A stretch of DNA of 64,000 nt from Bacillus wiedmannii (GTDB taxonomy: Bacteria; Bacillota; Bacilli; Bacillales; Bacillaceae_G): NCBI RefSeq assembly GCF_001583695.1, contig NZ_LOBC01000028.1:186001-250000 (forward strand), given 5' to 3'. Positions 17,868 to 27,626 of this stretch are shown here, in pieces. Below the pieces are notes generated by a model that ran no database searches, was not told the DNA's origin, and worked only from the letters and a program-made list of their open reading frames with translations. The position numbers and the translations under genes were made by a program. Each line of letters starts with the position of its first letter. Position 1 is the stretch's first letter.

Positions 17868-17939
17868 TTATAAAGTATTGTAGGTATCTTCATAGGTATC
17901 GAAATAAATCCATGACAAAATTAGGGGTATGATATACAT
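17868..17939 (-). CDS. Possible 23-residue small protein
   Basis: On the minus strand, ATG at 17939 to TAA at 17868 reads a peptide beginning MYIIPLILSWIYFDTY: a hydrophobic first half and an acidic, Tyr/Thr-rich tail. AGGGGA lies five bases before the ATG. The AGGGG is able to pair with CCCCT inside the frame (17946-17950 with 17923-17927), which could control its translation. No family known to me. Confidence 0.35.
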   Translation of the reverse strand: MYIIPLILSWIYFDTYEDTYNTL

Positions 17940-18123
17940 AAAAATCCCCTGGTCTTATCCGATTTATTTCATTAAATTTTTCCTATTTAGTACCTACCGC
18001 ACTCACAAAAAGCACCTCTCATTAATTTATATTATAGTCATTGAAATCTAATTTACTGAAATCATCATACTATATGTTTTGTGAGAAGTAAAGGTGTCAT
18101 ACTTTTATAACTATACAGAATAT

Positions 18124-18166
18124 AAAAAGAAGAGGAAACTTATATTTCAGTCTACCTCTTCTTTTT
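18124..18166 (-). terminator. Terminator of the amylase gene
   Basis: AAAAAGAAGAGG (18124-18135) pairs with CCTCTTCTTTTT (18155-18166), just after the amylase stop. Confidence 0.85.
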
Positions 18167-18176
18167 CAACACCAAT

Positions 18177-19820
<1,644 letters not shown>

Positions 19821-19934
19821 TTATTTTTTAATCTAACATCAAATATTCACCAAATACTGCACCGTAGTTTTTATTTCACATATTATTCAAGATTGTTTAC
19901 AATTTATCTATAAACGCATAACGGAGGGATTTCT

Positions 19935-20726
19935 ATGACGGACTTTCAAAAACAATTTTTTTCAAGATTACATATAGAAGAAAAACACAAAGTTTCATTT
20001 GAAGATTTACCTAACATTATGTGCGCAATGGCACAAACTGTCCCTTTTGAAAACTTAAATATTCTCGAAAAGAATTTTAAAGAAATATCAAAAGAAAATT
20101 TGAAAGAGAAAATTTTAGTAAACAGCCGTGGTGGTCTTTGTTATGAACTCAATCCTACTATGTATTACTTCCTTAAAGACGCTGGATTTGATGTTCATCT
20201 CGTTTCAGGAACAGTGTACAATGCTGCAAATTCTATATGGGCTGTGGATTCTGGCCATATCGCAACTGTTTTAACACATCATAATGAACTTTATTTAATT
20301 GAAGTAGGATTCGGATCATACTTACCTCTTGCACCTGTCCCTTTCTCAAGTGAAGTCATTCACTCCGTTACAGGAGATTATCGTATTCGTAAAGAAATGA
20401 CTGAAAAGGGAAACTACATGTTAGAGATGCGTAAAAATAATGAGTTTTTGGATCAATCTTCTGCTGATGATTGGACGTTAGGCTATGCATTTTATATAGA
20501 AGAAGTAGATGAAGAAAAAGCAAATGCAGCACAAAAAATTATCGTTGAACATGAGGGCTCACCATTCAACAAAGTACCTCTTATTGTAAAATTAACTGAA
20601 GATGGGCATGCATCTTTAACAAAGGATAGTCTGACAATAACGAAAAACGGTAAAAAAACGAAAGAAAACGTTACAGATGTGCAATATAAAAAGCTTTTAC
20701 ATTCAAAATTCGGCATTACATTATAA
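19935..20726 (+). CDS. nat: Arylamine N-acetyltransferase with Cys-His-Glu triad
   Basis: A 263-residue NAT enzyme that transfers acetyl from acetyl-CoA to arylamines through a cysteine. The catalytic Cys is in RGGLCYELN near residue 70 and the His in VDSGHIATVL near residue 109. The third residue, normally Asp in DVGFG, is Glu here (LIEVGFGSY near residue 124). From memory, a Bacillus NAT with an active Cys-His-Glu triad has been described, so this need not be inactive. ATG start with GGAGGG upstream. A terminator follows at 20733. Confidence 0.88.
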   Translation: MTDFQKQFFSRLHIEEKHKVSFEDLPNIMCAMAQTVPFENLNILEKNFKEISKENLKEKILVNSRGGLCYELNPTMYYFLKDAGFDVHLVSGTVYNAANSIWAVDSGHIATVLTHHNELYLIEVGFGSYLPLAPVPFSSEVIHSVTGDYRIRKEMTEKGNYMLEMRKNNEFLDQSSADDWTLGYAFYIEEVDEEKANAAQKIIVEHEGSPFNKVPLIVKLTEDGHASLTKDSLTITKNGKKTKENVTDVQYKKLLHSKFGITL

Positions 20727-20732
20727 TTTTTT

Positions 20733-20761
20733 AAGCCTTGCTATTTTTAGCAAGGCTTTTC
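20733..20761 (+). terminator. Terminator after nat
   Basis: AAGCCTTGCTA (20733-20743) pairs with TAGCAAGGCTT (20748-20758), followed by TTT. Confidence 0.85.
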
Positions 20762-20844
20762 AATTTTCAGCAGGGATTTTTTGCAATTTGTTGTATTTCA
20801 TAGTTATATAGGAATATAACTACATATTTAGAAAGGAAATGATT

Positions 20845-22632
20845 ATGACAGAACTTAAAGATCGACTACAAGTAGCTGATAAGGAGAAATGGGATTTAAC
20901 GGATATATACCATAGCATTGAAGATTGGGAAAGCGATTTTCATAAAATTGAAGTATTAACGAAAGACTTACATGAGTTTAATGGCACTATTCACGACGGC
21001 AATAGCTTATTAGCTTATTTAACAAAGAGTGAAGAAATTTCTAGCATAATATCTTTAATGTTCGCTTATGCGCGATTACAATCTGACCTTGATACGCGCG
21101 ATACTGACGCCCAATCTCTTGTCGATAAAGTATCACAATTACACGTGAAAGTAAGTGCGGCTAAATCTTTCTTTTCCCCATTCTTACTTAGCGTAGATGA
21201 AAACACATTACATTCTTACATAGAAGAAGCAGAAGGCTTACAATATTATAAAGAAGATTTATTTGAATTATACCGTTATAAAAAACACGTATTGAATAAA
21301 GACCAAGAAGAGATTTTATCACAAATGGGTGAAGCACTTTCCTCTCCGCAGCATACATATGGCATGTTAAATAATGCGGATATACTATTTGGTGAAGTGA
21401 CTACTGATGATGGAGAAAAAGTTACTTTAACGCGCGGAATGTATGCAAAGTTAATAGAAGATGAGAATCGCGAGAAACGTAAAGAAGCCTATAAAGCTTA
21501 TTACAAGCCATACGTTCAATTAAAGAATTCTATCGCTTCTACTTTATCTGCTGCTATTAAAAATAATGTTACTGTTTCAAAGCTAAGAAAATATCCATCA
21601 GCTTTAGAAAAGTCATTATTTGGCGACATGGTTCCGAAAGAAGTATATGAAAATTTAATTGAGACGACGAAAAAAAATATTCAATCACTACATACCTATA
21701 ATGAACTTCGAAAAGAAAAATTAAATGTAGATGAACTACGTCAATACGACTTGGGCGTTGATTTAGTAGCGGGTGTAAAACAAGACATTCCATATGACAA
21801 AGCATTTGACATGATGATCGAATCACTAGCTCCATTAGGTGAAGAATATATTGAAACATTAAAAAGCTTTAAAGATAAACGCTATATCGACGTAAGAGAA
21901 ACACCTGGAAAACGTTCCGGCGCTTATAACTTTGGTGTATACGGTGTTCATCCTTTCATTCTTTTAAATCATCACGATGATTTAAATAGCCTTTTCACTC
22001 TTACTCATGAATGTGGACACGGCATGCATACACATTACTCACACGGATACCAACCAAGAATTTCTGCACACTATACTATTTTTGTCGCAGAAGTTGCTTC
22101 TACAGTAAATGAAGTGCTATTAATTCATCATTTATTAAAAGAAGCCAAAGATGCTAATGTACGTAACCATTTAGTAAACCATTTCATCGAGAAATTTAAA
22201 GGCACTTTCTTTACACAAATCATGTTCGCTGAGTTTGAAAAAATCACACATGAAATGGTGCAGCAAGGTAAACCATTAAATGCCCAAGTCTTTAGCGAAG
22301 TTTATGAAAACTTGTTTAGAGAGTATAATGGCGACTCTCTCGTATTTGACGAAGAAGTAAAATACGGCTGGGCTAGAATACCGCATTTCTATCGTCCATT
22401 TTACGTGTACAAATATGCAACTGGATTCGCTTCTGCAATCCAAATTGCTGATAAGTTATTGAGCGGCGACCCAAATGCTCAAAAACATTATATTGAATTC
22501 CTTAAAGGCGGAAGTTCTGACTATCCATTAAACTTACTGAAAAAAGCTGGTGTTGATTTAACTACGCCAGAACCGATTGAAAGTGCATTAAACCGTTTTA
22601 GCTCACTTGTTGAAGAATTTTCAGCATTATAA
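20845..22632 (+). CDS. pepF: Oligoendopeptidase F (M3 family)
   Basis: A 595-residue zinc metallopeptidase that cleaves short peptides in the cytoplasm. The HExxH-type motif HECGHGMHTH is near residue 391-400 and the third ligand Glu follows in VAEVASTVNEVLL about 25 residues later. The N-terminal helical domain (LKDRLQVADKEKWDLTDIYHS) is typical of PepF. I start at the second ATG (20845), eight bases after GAAAGG; the ATG at 20839 is only two bases from that site. It has no signal peptide. Terminators stand on both sides. Confidence 0.93.
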   Translation: MTELKDRLQVADKEKWDLTDIYHSIEDWESDFHKIEVLTKDLHEFNGTIHDGNSLLAYLTKSEEISSIISLMFAYARLQSDLDTRDTDAQSLVDKVSQLHVKVSAAKSFFSPFLLSVDENTLHSYIEEAEGLQYYKEDLFELYRYKKHVLNKDQEEILSQMGEALSSPQHTYGMLNNADILFGEVTTDDGEKVTLTRGMYAKLIEDENREKRKEAYKAYYKPYVQLKNSIASTLSAAIKNNVTVSKLRKYPSALEKSLFGDMVPKEVYENLIETTKKNIQSLHTYNELRKEKLNVDELRQYDLGVDLVAGVKQDIPYDKAFDMMIESLAPLGEEYIETLKSFKDKRYIDVRETPGKRSGAYNFGVYGVHPFILLNHHDDLNSLFTLTHECGHGMHTHYSHGYQPRISAHYTIFVAEVASTVNEVLLIHHLLKEAKDANVRNHLVNHFIEKFKGTFFTQIMFAEFEKITHEMVQQGKPLNAQVFSEVYENLFREYNGDSLVFDEEVKYGWARIPHFYRPFYVYKYATGFASAIQIADKLLSGDPNAQKHYIEFLKGGSSDYPLNLLKKAGVDLTTPEPIESALNRFSSLVEEFSAL

Positions 22633-22668
22633 AAAAGCATGCAGAGTATATACTCTGCATGCTTTTTT
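22631..22668. terminator. Bidirectional terminator after pepF
   Basis: AAAAAAGCATGCAGAGTA (22631-22648) pairs perfectly with the segment 22651-22668. It serves pepF and the convergent deiminase gene. Confidence 0.88.
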
Positions 22669-22681
22669 CATTTCGGTTACT

Positions 22682-23728
22682 TTATGCTAAATGTTGCTGC
22701 GTCACACAGTGAATCATGCCACCATACGCAAACAGTTCATTTACATAAATACCGACAATTCTTCTTCCCGGAAACTGCCCTTCAATGATTTGAAGCCCTA
22801 ACTTGTCATGCTCATCTCCATATATAGGAACTAATACAACTTCATTTCCAATATAAAAATTCAAATATGAGCCCTTACAGTCTGCTTCTTTTACCATTTT
22901 TCTTGTCACCGGTACTGGTATGAGCTGAAATGGTTTTCCATCTATATTTCTTGCTTGTCGCAATTCTTGATAATGCTTTTCGTATGCTTCCAAAAGGTAT
23001 GATTCACTTTCCCCGAAAGGATCATATTCATAAAGAATTGTATTTTCATTTACAAAACGCGCTGCCCCATCAATATGGTAATCTGTATCTTCATCATAAT
23101 TATCCTCTCCGCGAATACCAGTTATCCATATAAAATTCGTTACTCCCAGATACTTCGTTAACTCTATTTCAATCTCTTCCTGACTTAGTGTAGGATTTCG
23201 ATTTTCGTTTATAATAGAAGTTTTTGCCGCCATTAAGGTGCCATTTCCGTTTATCTCTATTCCCCCGCCCTCCAAACAGACACTAGATTTAACTTTTGGA
23301 ATGCTAAACATTTCACTTATTTCCGCCGGAATACCCGCATCATTTTCATACGGATATTTCTCACCCCACCCATTAAAAATCCAGTGTGTTAAGCAGAGAT
23401 TGCCTTCCTTATCTTTTACAAAAATCGGTCCATTATCCCTTACCCACACATCATCCGTCTCTTGAACTAAGAAATCAATTTTATCCATATCCACTTTCGC
23501 TTCCATTAACTTCGATTGGACATGTACTTTTTCTTCTTCATCATATACAACAATATGCACAATTTCTCCGTAATGAAGCTCCTTTGCCATCGTTATCCAA
23601 ATATCATCTAGCTTAGCTCTGTAACCTCCACCTCTATGAGCTTTATCATGAGGCCATTGGAGCCATGTCCCCCCATGCTTTTCCCACTCAGCTGGCATAT
23701 AAAACAAACTATTTTCCATATTTCTCAT
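22682..23728 (-). CDS. Agmatine deiminase / peptidylarginine deiminase family, cytoplasmic
   Basis: A 348-residue enzyme of the Porphyromonas-type PAD/agmatine deiminase family, which converts agmatine to N-carbamoylputrescine or deiminates arginine. The catalytic residues are all visible: Asp in VWVRDNGP near residue 96, His and Asp in DYHIDGAARF near residue 217-220, and Cys in GGMIHCVTQQ near residue 340. No signal peptide, so it acts in the cytoplasm. The ATG at 23728 is seven bases after AAGGGGTG. Its promoter at 23760-23790 carries the shared MerR-type dyad. The substrate should be confirmed; the family is mixed. Confidence 0.85.
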   Translation of the reverse strand: MRNMENSLFYMPAEWEKHGGTWLQWPHDKAHRGGGYRAKLDDIWITMAKELHYGEIVHIVVYDEEEKVHVQSKLMEAKVDMDKIDFLVQETDDVWVRDNGPIFVKDKEGNLCLTHWIFNGWGEKYPYENDAGIPAEISEMFSIPKVKSSVCLEGGGIEINGNGTLMAAKTSIINENRNPTLSQEEIEIELTKYLGVTNFIWITGIRGEDNYDEDTDYHIDGAARFVNENTILYEYDPFGESESYLLEAYEKHYQELRQARNIDGKPFQLIPVPVTRKMVKEADCKGSYLNFYIGNEVVLVPIYGDEHDKLGLQIIEGQFPGRRIVGIYVNELFAYGGMIHCVTQQHLA

Positions 23729-23759
23729 ACATGTTCACCCCTTCTTCGAATGTAAGTTC

Positions 23760-23790
23760 AGTCTAAACTTTGACATCGTGTTAAGGTCAA
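23760..23790 (-). promoter_or_regulatory. MerR-type promoter, site A
   Basis: On the minus strand TTGACC (-35) and TAGACT (-10) are 19 bases apart, and the spacer begins with the dyad TTAACACGATGTCAA (23770-23784), form TTnACA-N3-TGTnAA. A dyad in an over-long spacer is the hallmark of MerR-activated promoters. Confidence 0.8.
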
Positions 23791-23824
23791 CAGAAATATA
23801 TTAACTACTTCATAAACTGATTCT

Positions 23825-25567
23825 TTATTTCCCCTTGTGATACACTACTTCTCCTTGTAAAACCGTCACTAAAACTTTCGCATTCGGAATCTTATCGGCA
23901 CTCATTTTAGTAATATCTTCATCTAGTAATACCATATCGGCTGATTTACCTACTTCAATTGAACCAGTAATAGTATCAAGACCTAATGCTTTGGCGGGCT
24001 TAATTGTATATGCATCAATAGCTGCGTATACATCAGACAAGCCCTTTTCATCAATACTTAGCGCATTCGAAATCGTCACAAGTGGATTTAGTTCATTTAC
24101 ATCCCAATCACTACTAAGCGATACGTTTGCTCCTGTTTTCCATATGCGTCCTAACGGCATAATTCGTTTCATCTGTTGATCTGAAAAATACGTACTTGCC
24201 CAGCTTTGTTTAGGATCTTCTGCAAAATCATGACCTACTTGGAAATCAGCACTAATACCTAACTTAGCAAAACGATTTATATCACTATCTGCTACCATCT
24301 CAACATGCGTAAGCGTATAAGGCTGATTCGCCCCTTCTTTTTTCGCTGCTTCAATTGCATTTAAACTCTCTCTTACCCCGCCATCTCCAATCGTATGAAT
24401 GAGTGCACCGTAACCAAGTTTATTCAGTTCCGTCAACCACCATTTCATTTTTTCTTCTGGAATATAGTTCAAACCGTACGGTGTTCCTTTAAACCACTCA
24501 AATTTATATTTTTCTAGTATTTTAGCTGTACTGTTAATGCTAATTCCATCACTATACATTTTCACTTGATTAATAAGCATTCGAGATGATATATCATCTC
24601 GCTTAATTTTTTTGAAATACTCCATTTGTTCTGCTTCATTTAAGTTCGGATATACCCACGGACGAAGTACTACTCGTGATGTTAACTTTTTCTCATCATT
24701 AACTTTATTCCAAACATCTAACCAGCCTCGTTTCCAATAGAGACGTCCATCGCCGACTGTAGTAATTCCATTCTTCGCAGCCTCATCTAAACCGTCTAAC
24801 AAACCGTCATAATTTTTTTCAAAGAGATTAGGTTGAGAATTCCATGCTTTTTCCATTACGATATCCCCTGCTGTATCATACAGAATTCCAAAAGGTTCTC
24901 CTGTCTCTGGATCCCGGATGATTCTTCCGCCTTGCGGATCTTTCGTCTCTTTATTTATTCCCGCTACTTCCAATGCTTTTGAGTTAACCCATACAGAATG
25001 AGAAGTTCTTTCCATAATTAATACTGGGTTATTGGGAAATAGCTCATCAAGGACTTGTAATGGCGTTTGATGTTCTGATTTTTCATCCATATCTTTTAAC
25101 AGCTCTTCTAAACTGAATCCTGTTCCGCTTATCCATTCCCCTGTCTTTACATCTTTTTTACAAGCTTTTAAATACGATCGTTGTTCTTGCAGCGCAGCAT
25201 CCGGTGAAACACTACAATTCCCTGCTGCTGGTGATTTTGCTTCAAAAATATGATTATGGTTATCCACAAAACCAGGGAGAATAAAACGTCCTTGTAAATC
25301 CACCACTTTCGTATCTTCATTTATAAATCCTTCTACATCTTTGTTTGAACCAACAAATGTAATTTTCCCTTCTTTAACGGCCACAGCCTCTACAATGTCT
25401 TGCTTGCCATTTGAAGTATAGATCGTACCATTTTTAAACACTACATTTTTGGGCAACTGATTAGGTAGAACAAAGCTACCATTCTCACCTTCTCCTACTC
25501 CAGGAGTACAAGCTGAAACCCATGTCACACTTAGAATCAGACAAACAATCATAATTGTTCTTTTCAT
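23825..25567 (-). CDS. Amidohydrolase family lipoprotein (YtcJ-like)
   Basis: A 580-residue metal-dependent hydrolase of the YtcJ/amidohydrolase_3 type. An N-terminal lipobox (SVTWVSAC, Cys near residue 20) shows export and membrane anchoring, which is unusual for this family. Metal-site motifs: VDNHNHIFEA near residue 100, LIHTIGDGGVRESLNA, VEMVADSDINRF and SSDWDVNELNPLV. It should hydrolyse an amide or related bond outside the membrane; the substrate is unknown, but shared control with the deiminases suggests an amine- or urea-type product of arginine chemistry. The ATG at 25567 follows AAAGGAG; the longer frame to 25639 merely reads through the regulatory dyad. Confidence 0.82.
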   Translation of the reverse strand: MKRTIMIVCLILSVTWVSACTPGVGEGENGSFVLPNQLPKNVVFKNGTIYTSNGKQDIVEAVAVKEGKITFVGSNKDVEGFINEDTKVVDLQGRFILPGFVDNHNHIFEAKSPAAGNCSVSPDAALQEQRSYLKACKKDVKTGEWISGTGFSLEELLKDMDEKSEHQTPLQVLDELFPNNPVLIMERTSHSVWVNSKALEVAGINKETKDPQGGRIIRDPETGEPFGILYDTAGDIVMEKAWNSQPNLFEKNYDGLLDGLDEAAKNGITTVGDGRLYWKRGWLDVWNKVNDEKKLTSRVVLRPWVYPNLNEAEQMEYFKKIKRDDISSRMLINQVKMYSDGISINSTAKILEKYKFEWFKGTPYGLNYIPEEKMKWWLTELNKLGYGALIHTIGDGGVRESLNAIEAAKKEGANQPYTLTHVEMVADSDINRFAKLGISADFQVGHDFAEDPKQSWASTYFSDQQMKRIMPLGRIWKTGANVSLSSDWDVNELNPLVTISNALSIDEKGLSDVYAAIDAYTIKPAKALGLDTITGSIEVGKSADMVLLDEDITKMSADKIPNAKVLVTVLQGEVVYHKGK

Positions 25568-25608
25568 ATTTTTTCTCCTTTTTATTATGATGAATTGCTT
25601 ACATAAAT

Positions 25609-25639
25609 AGAATAAGGATTGACATAGTGTTAATGTCAA
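25609..25639 (-). promoter_or_regulatory. MerR-type promoter, site B
   Basis: On the minus strand TTGACA (25634-25639) and TATTCT (25609-25614) are 19 bases apart; the spacer starts with TTAACACTATGTCAA (25619-25633), nearly identical to site A. It lies 42 bases before the amidohydrolase start. Confidence 0.82.
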
Positions 25640-25763
25640 TCCTTATCTTCAGTCTATTTTCATCACTAAAAAACAAATTTGTGTCACATATTCCTCTACT
25701 AAACAATCACATTCAGGTCCGATACGATAAACTTAACTAAATCTATACAATTCAATCAAATTT

Positions 25764-25861
25764 ACACAAGTTAGTGCTTCATTGTGTTCTCGCAGCCCCA
25801 AAGGGACGAGGGGTATAACACTCCACACGAGGTAGTATCGTTACCTCCTATTATCAAGCAT
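25764..25861 (-). ncRNA. Right end and probable guide (omega/re) RNA region of TnpB
   Basis: TnpB proteins use an RNA made from the 3' end of their gene and the element's right end. Here the region after the tnpB stop holds a GGAGGTAACGATACTACCTC hairpin, a CCCC/GGGG hairpin (25795-25812 region) and a terminal ACACAA/TTGTGT hairpin at 25764-25787. This is the expected place for the guide scaffold; the exact 3' boundary and guide start cannot be set from sequence alone. Confidence 0.5.
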
Positions 25862-26992
25862 TTATTTTACCCATCTTGATAAATTTATCGCAGCATTTAC
25901 ATCCCTATCGTGATGGCTATTGCACCCAACACAGTCCCATTCACGAATCTTTAAACTCCACTGTCCTTCTGGTTGAACTGAATGGTCGTATTTACCTCCG
26001 CAACATGAGCAAATCTTGCTTGAAGCGAACCATTTATCAGCTTTTACATACTCAATGCCGTACTTCTCACACTTGTATGATAAACATTGAAAGAAGAAGT
26101 TTAATTTTTGAAAGGAAAATGCTTTCGATAGTTTTTTGTTTTTTAACAGGCTTGAGATAGATAAGTCTTCCACAACAATCCTCATTGGTTTGTTTTTCAC
26201 CAATTTAGCTGTTGCTTGATGGATATGGTTATTTCGGATATTCGTAATTTTCCTAGATAACCGCAGGTGCTCAGCTTTCGCTTTTTCATATCCGGCAGAT
26301 TGAATTTTTACACCTTTTTTAAATCTCCTAGACATATCTCTTTGTGTTGACTTTTTCCTTTTCAAAAGTTTTTTAACCTTGGCATCTTTGTTTATATTTC
26401 GTTCTTTCATACCATTAGAAGCTACAAACAGCTCTTTTAAACCAACATCCACACCGATCGACTCATTGGTTAGTTCTTGTAATTCAAAGTCTTCTTGGAA
26501 TCCTACACTCATCCACCAGTGACGACCGTCAAATGTAACTCTTGGATTGGATGGTTTTTTGTTTCTTGGTAGTTGTTGGCTTGTTTTCACTTCTCCAATA
26601 GACTGAGTATGAACTACTTTCTTTCCTATAATCAGTCTTTCATAATTGGCATAAAATCCTTGGATTAAATCTTTTTTAGATTTATAAGAAGTATGATAAC
26701 CATTTTTGTACTTTTTGAACGAATTTTTCCTCGCCGTATCAAAATCTTTTGAAGCCTGTTTAGGAACTTGTGCGTTGATGTCATTTAACCACTCATATCT
26801 CTTTTGCTTCTTGATCTTTGTAAATCGTTTCTGTAAAGCTAACTGTGAAACAGATTTTCCAAATAGCTTATAATATCTATCACTCATTCTTTTACAATAG
26901 TTATAAGCGAATCTTGCAGCACCAGCATGGTTTCTAAGCACTTTTTCTTGTTCAGGCGTTGGAATTAGTCTGACTTTCTTCGCCAATATCAT
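25862..26992 (-). CDS. tnpB: TnpB, RNA-guided transposon-associated nuclease
   Basis: A full-length 376-residue TnpB (OrfB of the IS605/IS607 type). The RuvC triad is intact: Asp182 in GVDVGLKELF, Glu275 in RIVVEDLSIS and Asp in HHDRDVNAAIN (residue 362/364). The zinc ribbon has C328/C331 and C354/C357. TnpB cuts DNA under guidance of an RNA from the element's right end and so favours retention of the element. ATG start; the tnpA relic's TGA overlaps this ATG by one base, suggesting coupled translation. AAAGGAG precedes it by about ten bases. Confidence 0.93.
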   Translation of the reverse strand: MILAKKVRLIPTPEQEKVLRNHAGAARFAYNYCKRMSDRYYKLFGKSVSQLALQKRFTKIKKQKRYEWLNDINAQVPKQASKDFDTARKNSFKKYKNGYHTSYKSKKDLIQGFYANYERLIIGKKVVHTQSIGEVKTSQQLPRNKKPSNPRVTFDGRHWWMSVGFQEDFELQELTNESIGVDVGLKELFVASNGMKERNINKDAKVKKLLKRKKSTQRDMSRRFKKGVKIQSAGYEKAKAEHLRLSRKITNIRNNHIHQATAKLVKNKPMRIVVEDLSISSLLKNKKLSKAFSFQKLNFFFQCLSYKCEKYGIEYVKADKWFASSKICSCCGGKYDHSVQPEGQWSLKIREWDCVGCNSHHDRDVNAAINLSRWVK

Positions 26993-27120
26993 CAGAATGT
27001 AACTCCTTTAATGAAAGATTTGTTCTTCTGAATCGTAGCGTGTTCCACCAGCATTCTCCTGAGACCCCTCGGATGCAAACCTGTTAATTCTGATACTTGA
27101 CTAACTCGTAAAAATTTCAT
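26992..27120 (-). pseudogene. Relic of IS607-type tnpA (MerR-like HTH of a serine recombinase)
   Basis: A 42-codon frame, ATG at 27120, begins MKFLRVSQVSELTGLHPRGL, which is the MerR-like helix-turn-helix found at the start of IS607-family TnpA serine recombinases. Complete TnpA is about 200 residues with a catalytic serine domain; here the frame passes quickly into a short unrelated tail and stops at the tnpB start. An internal deletion of the recombinase is the simplest explanation, leaving an element that cannot move by itself. Confidence 0.65.
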
Positions 27121-27132
27121 TATTATTCTTAC

Positions 27133-27180
27133 CTCATTGAACCTAACGTAGCACATACGTTCGATACATTCAATGAGGTT
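27133..27180 (-). other. Long hairpin between intron core and tnpA relic
   Basis: ACCTCATTGAA (27131-27141 region) pairs with TTCAATGAGGT (27169-27179 region), with an inner GTA/TAC-rich stem. It may be a P9-type stem of the intron or may shield the tnpA ribosome site. Confidence 0.55.
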
Positions 27181-27189
27181 TGATAGATT

Positions 27190-27600
27190 TAATTAAATGT
27201 ATCTCGTTCAACTAAGGGCGCAATTCCTTAGCCAGTTCTCTTATGAACTTCTCATGTTTTCACATGAGCGCAGACTATATGTTTATCTCTTTAGAGATAG
27301 AGGATTTTTCCACCACCATAGGCTTGTGGTGTACTCTCGTCAGTTATACGAGATAGTCGTTGAACGTTCATCTTATCCATTTTGACTTAGATGATTCGAG
27401 GCGGAAGACCCATTGTTCTAGTGTTTAGGATTTAACCTTGCACGATCTGATTGATTTTTTCTGCTTTCGCGACATTCACGCTCGCTATTTCTAGCCACGT
27501 TGTAGTTCAATCAGCTTTAGGGATTGCCCGCAGTTAACCCTCACTACTAGCCAATCACTTGACTAGCAGGGCTTACTGATATATTTAATTAACTTTCTTT
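27190..27600 (-). ncRNA. Group I intron catalytic core
   Basis: Conserved group I elements appear on the minus strand in correct order: P as AACTGCGGGCAATCCC (27520-27535), R as GTTCAACGACTATC (27352-27365) and S as AAACATATAGTCT (27272-27284). GACTAT in R and ATAGTC in S form P7, the guanosine-binding helix. The roughly 400-base spacing is normal. The intron would remove the whole element from RNA if the 3' splice site lies at the right end of the IStron, as in other IStrons. Confidence 0.82.
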
Positions 27601-27626
27601 ATAATTGGTTAAATAAATCGTAACAG

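Larger units (their letters stand above)
17650..18176. other. Gene-poor stretch with terminators and a possible small-ORF locus
   Basis: About 530 bases lacking a conventional gene. It contains two hairpin terminators (17765-17791, 18124-18166) and, on the minus strand, a 23-codon frame with a good ribosome site. The amylase terminator isolates it from upstream transcription, so the second terminator implies an independent short transcript. Confidence 0.6.
25740..27606 (-). mobile_element. IStron: group I intron core joined to a TnpB insertion sequence
   Basis: On the minus strand the element reads, in order, a group I intron core (about 27600-27190), a 42-codon relic of an IS607-like tnpA, an intact tnpB and a structured right end. 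This combination is the IStron class, known in clostridia and in the Bacillus cereus group. The ends are not resolved: the left end is near 27600, where GATTTATTTAA can pair with TTAAATATATC, and the right end is between about 25720 and 25790, near the hairpin ACACAA/TTGTGT (25764-25787). It lies just after the MerR regulator stop and before amidohydrolase promoter B. Confidence 0.8.

Noticed and set aside
25568-25639. A 24-residue N-terminal extension of the amidohydrolase (MTLTLCQSL...)
   Set aside because: It reads through the -10/-35 region and the MerR-type dyad; the ATG at 25567 has AAAGGAG and gives a proper lipoprotein signal.
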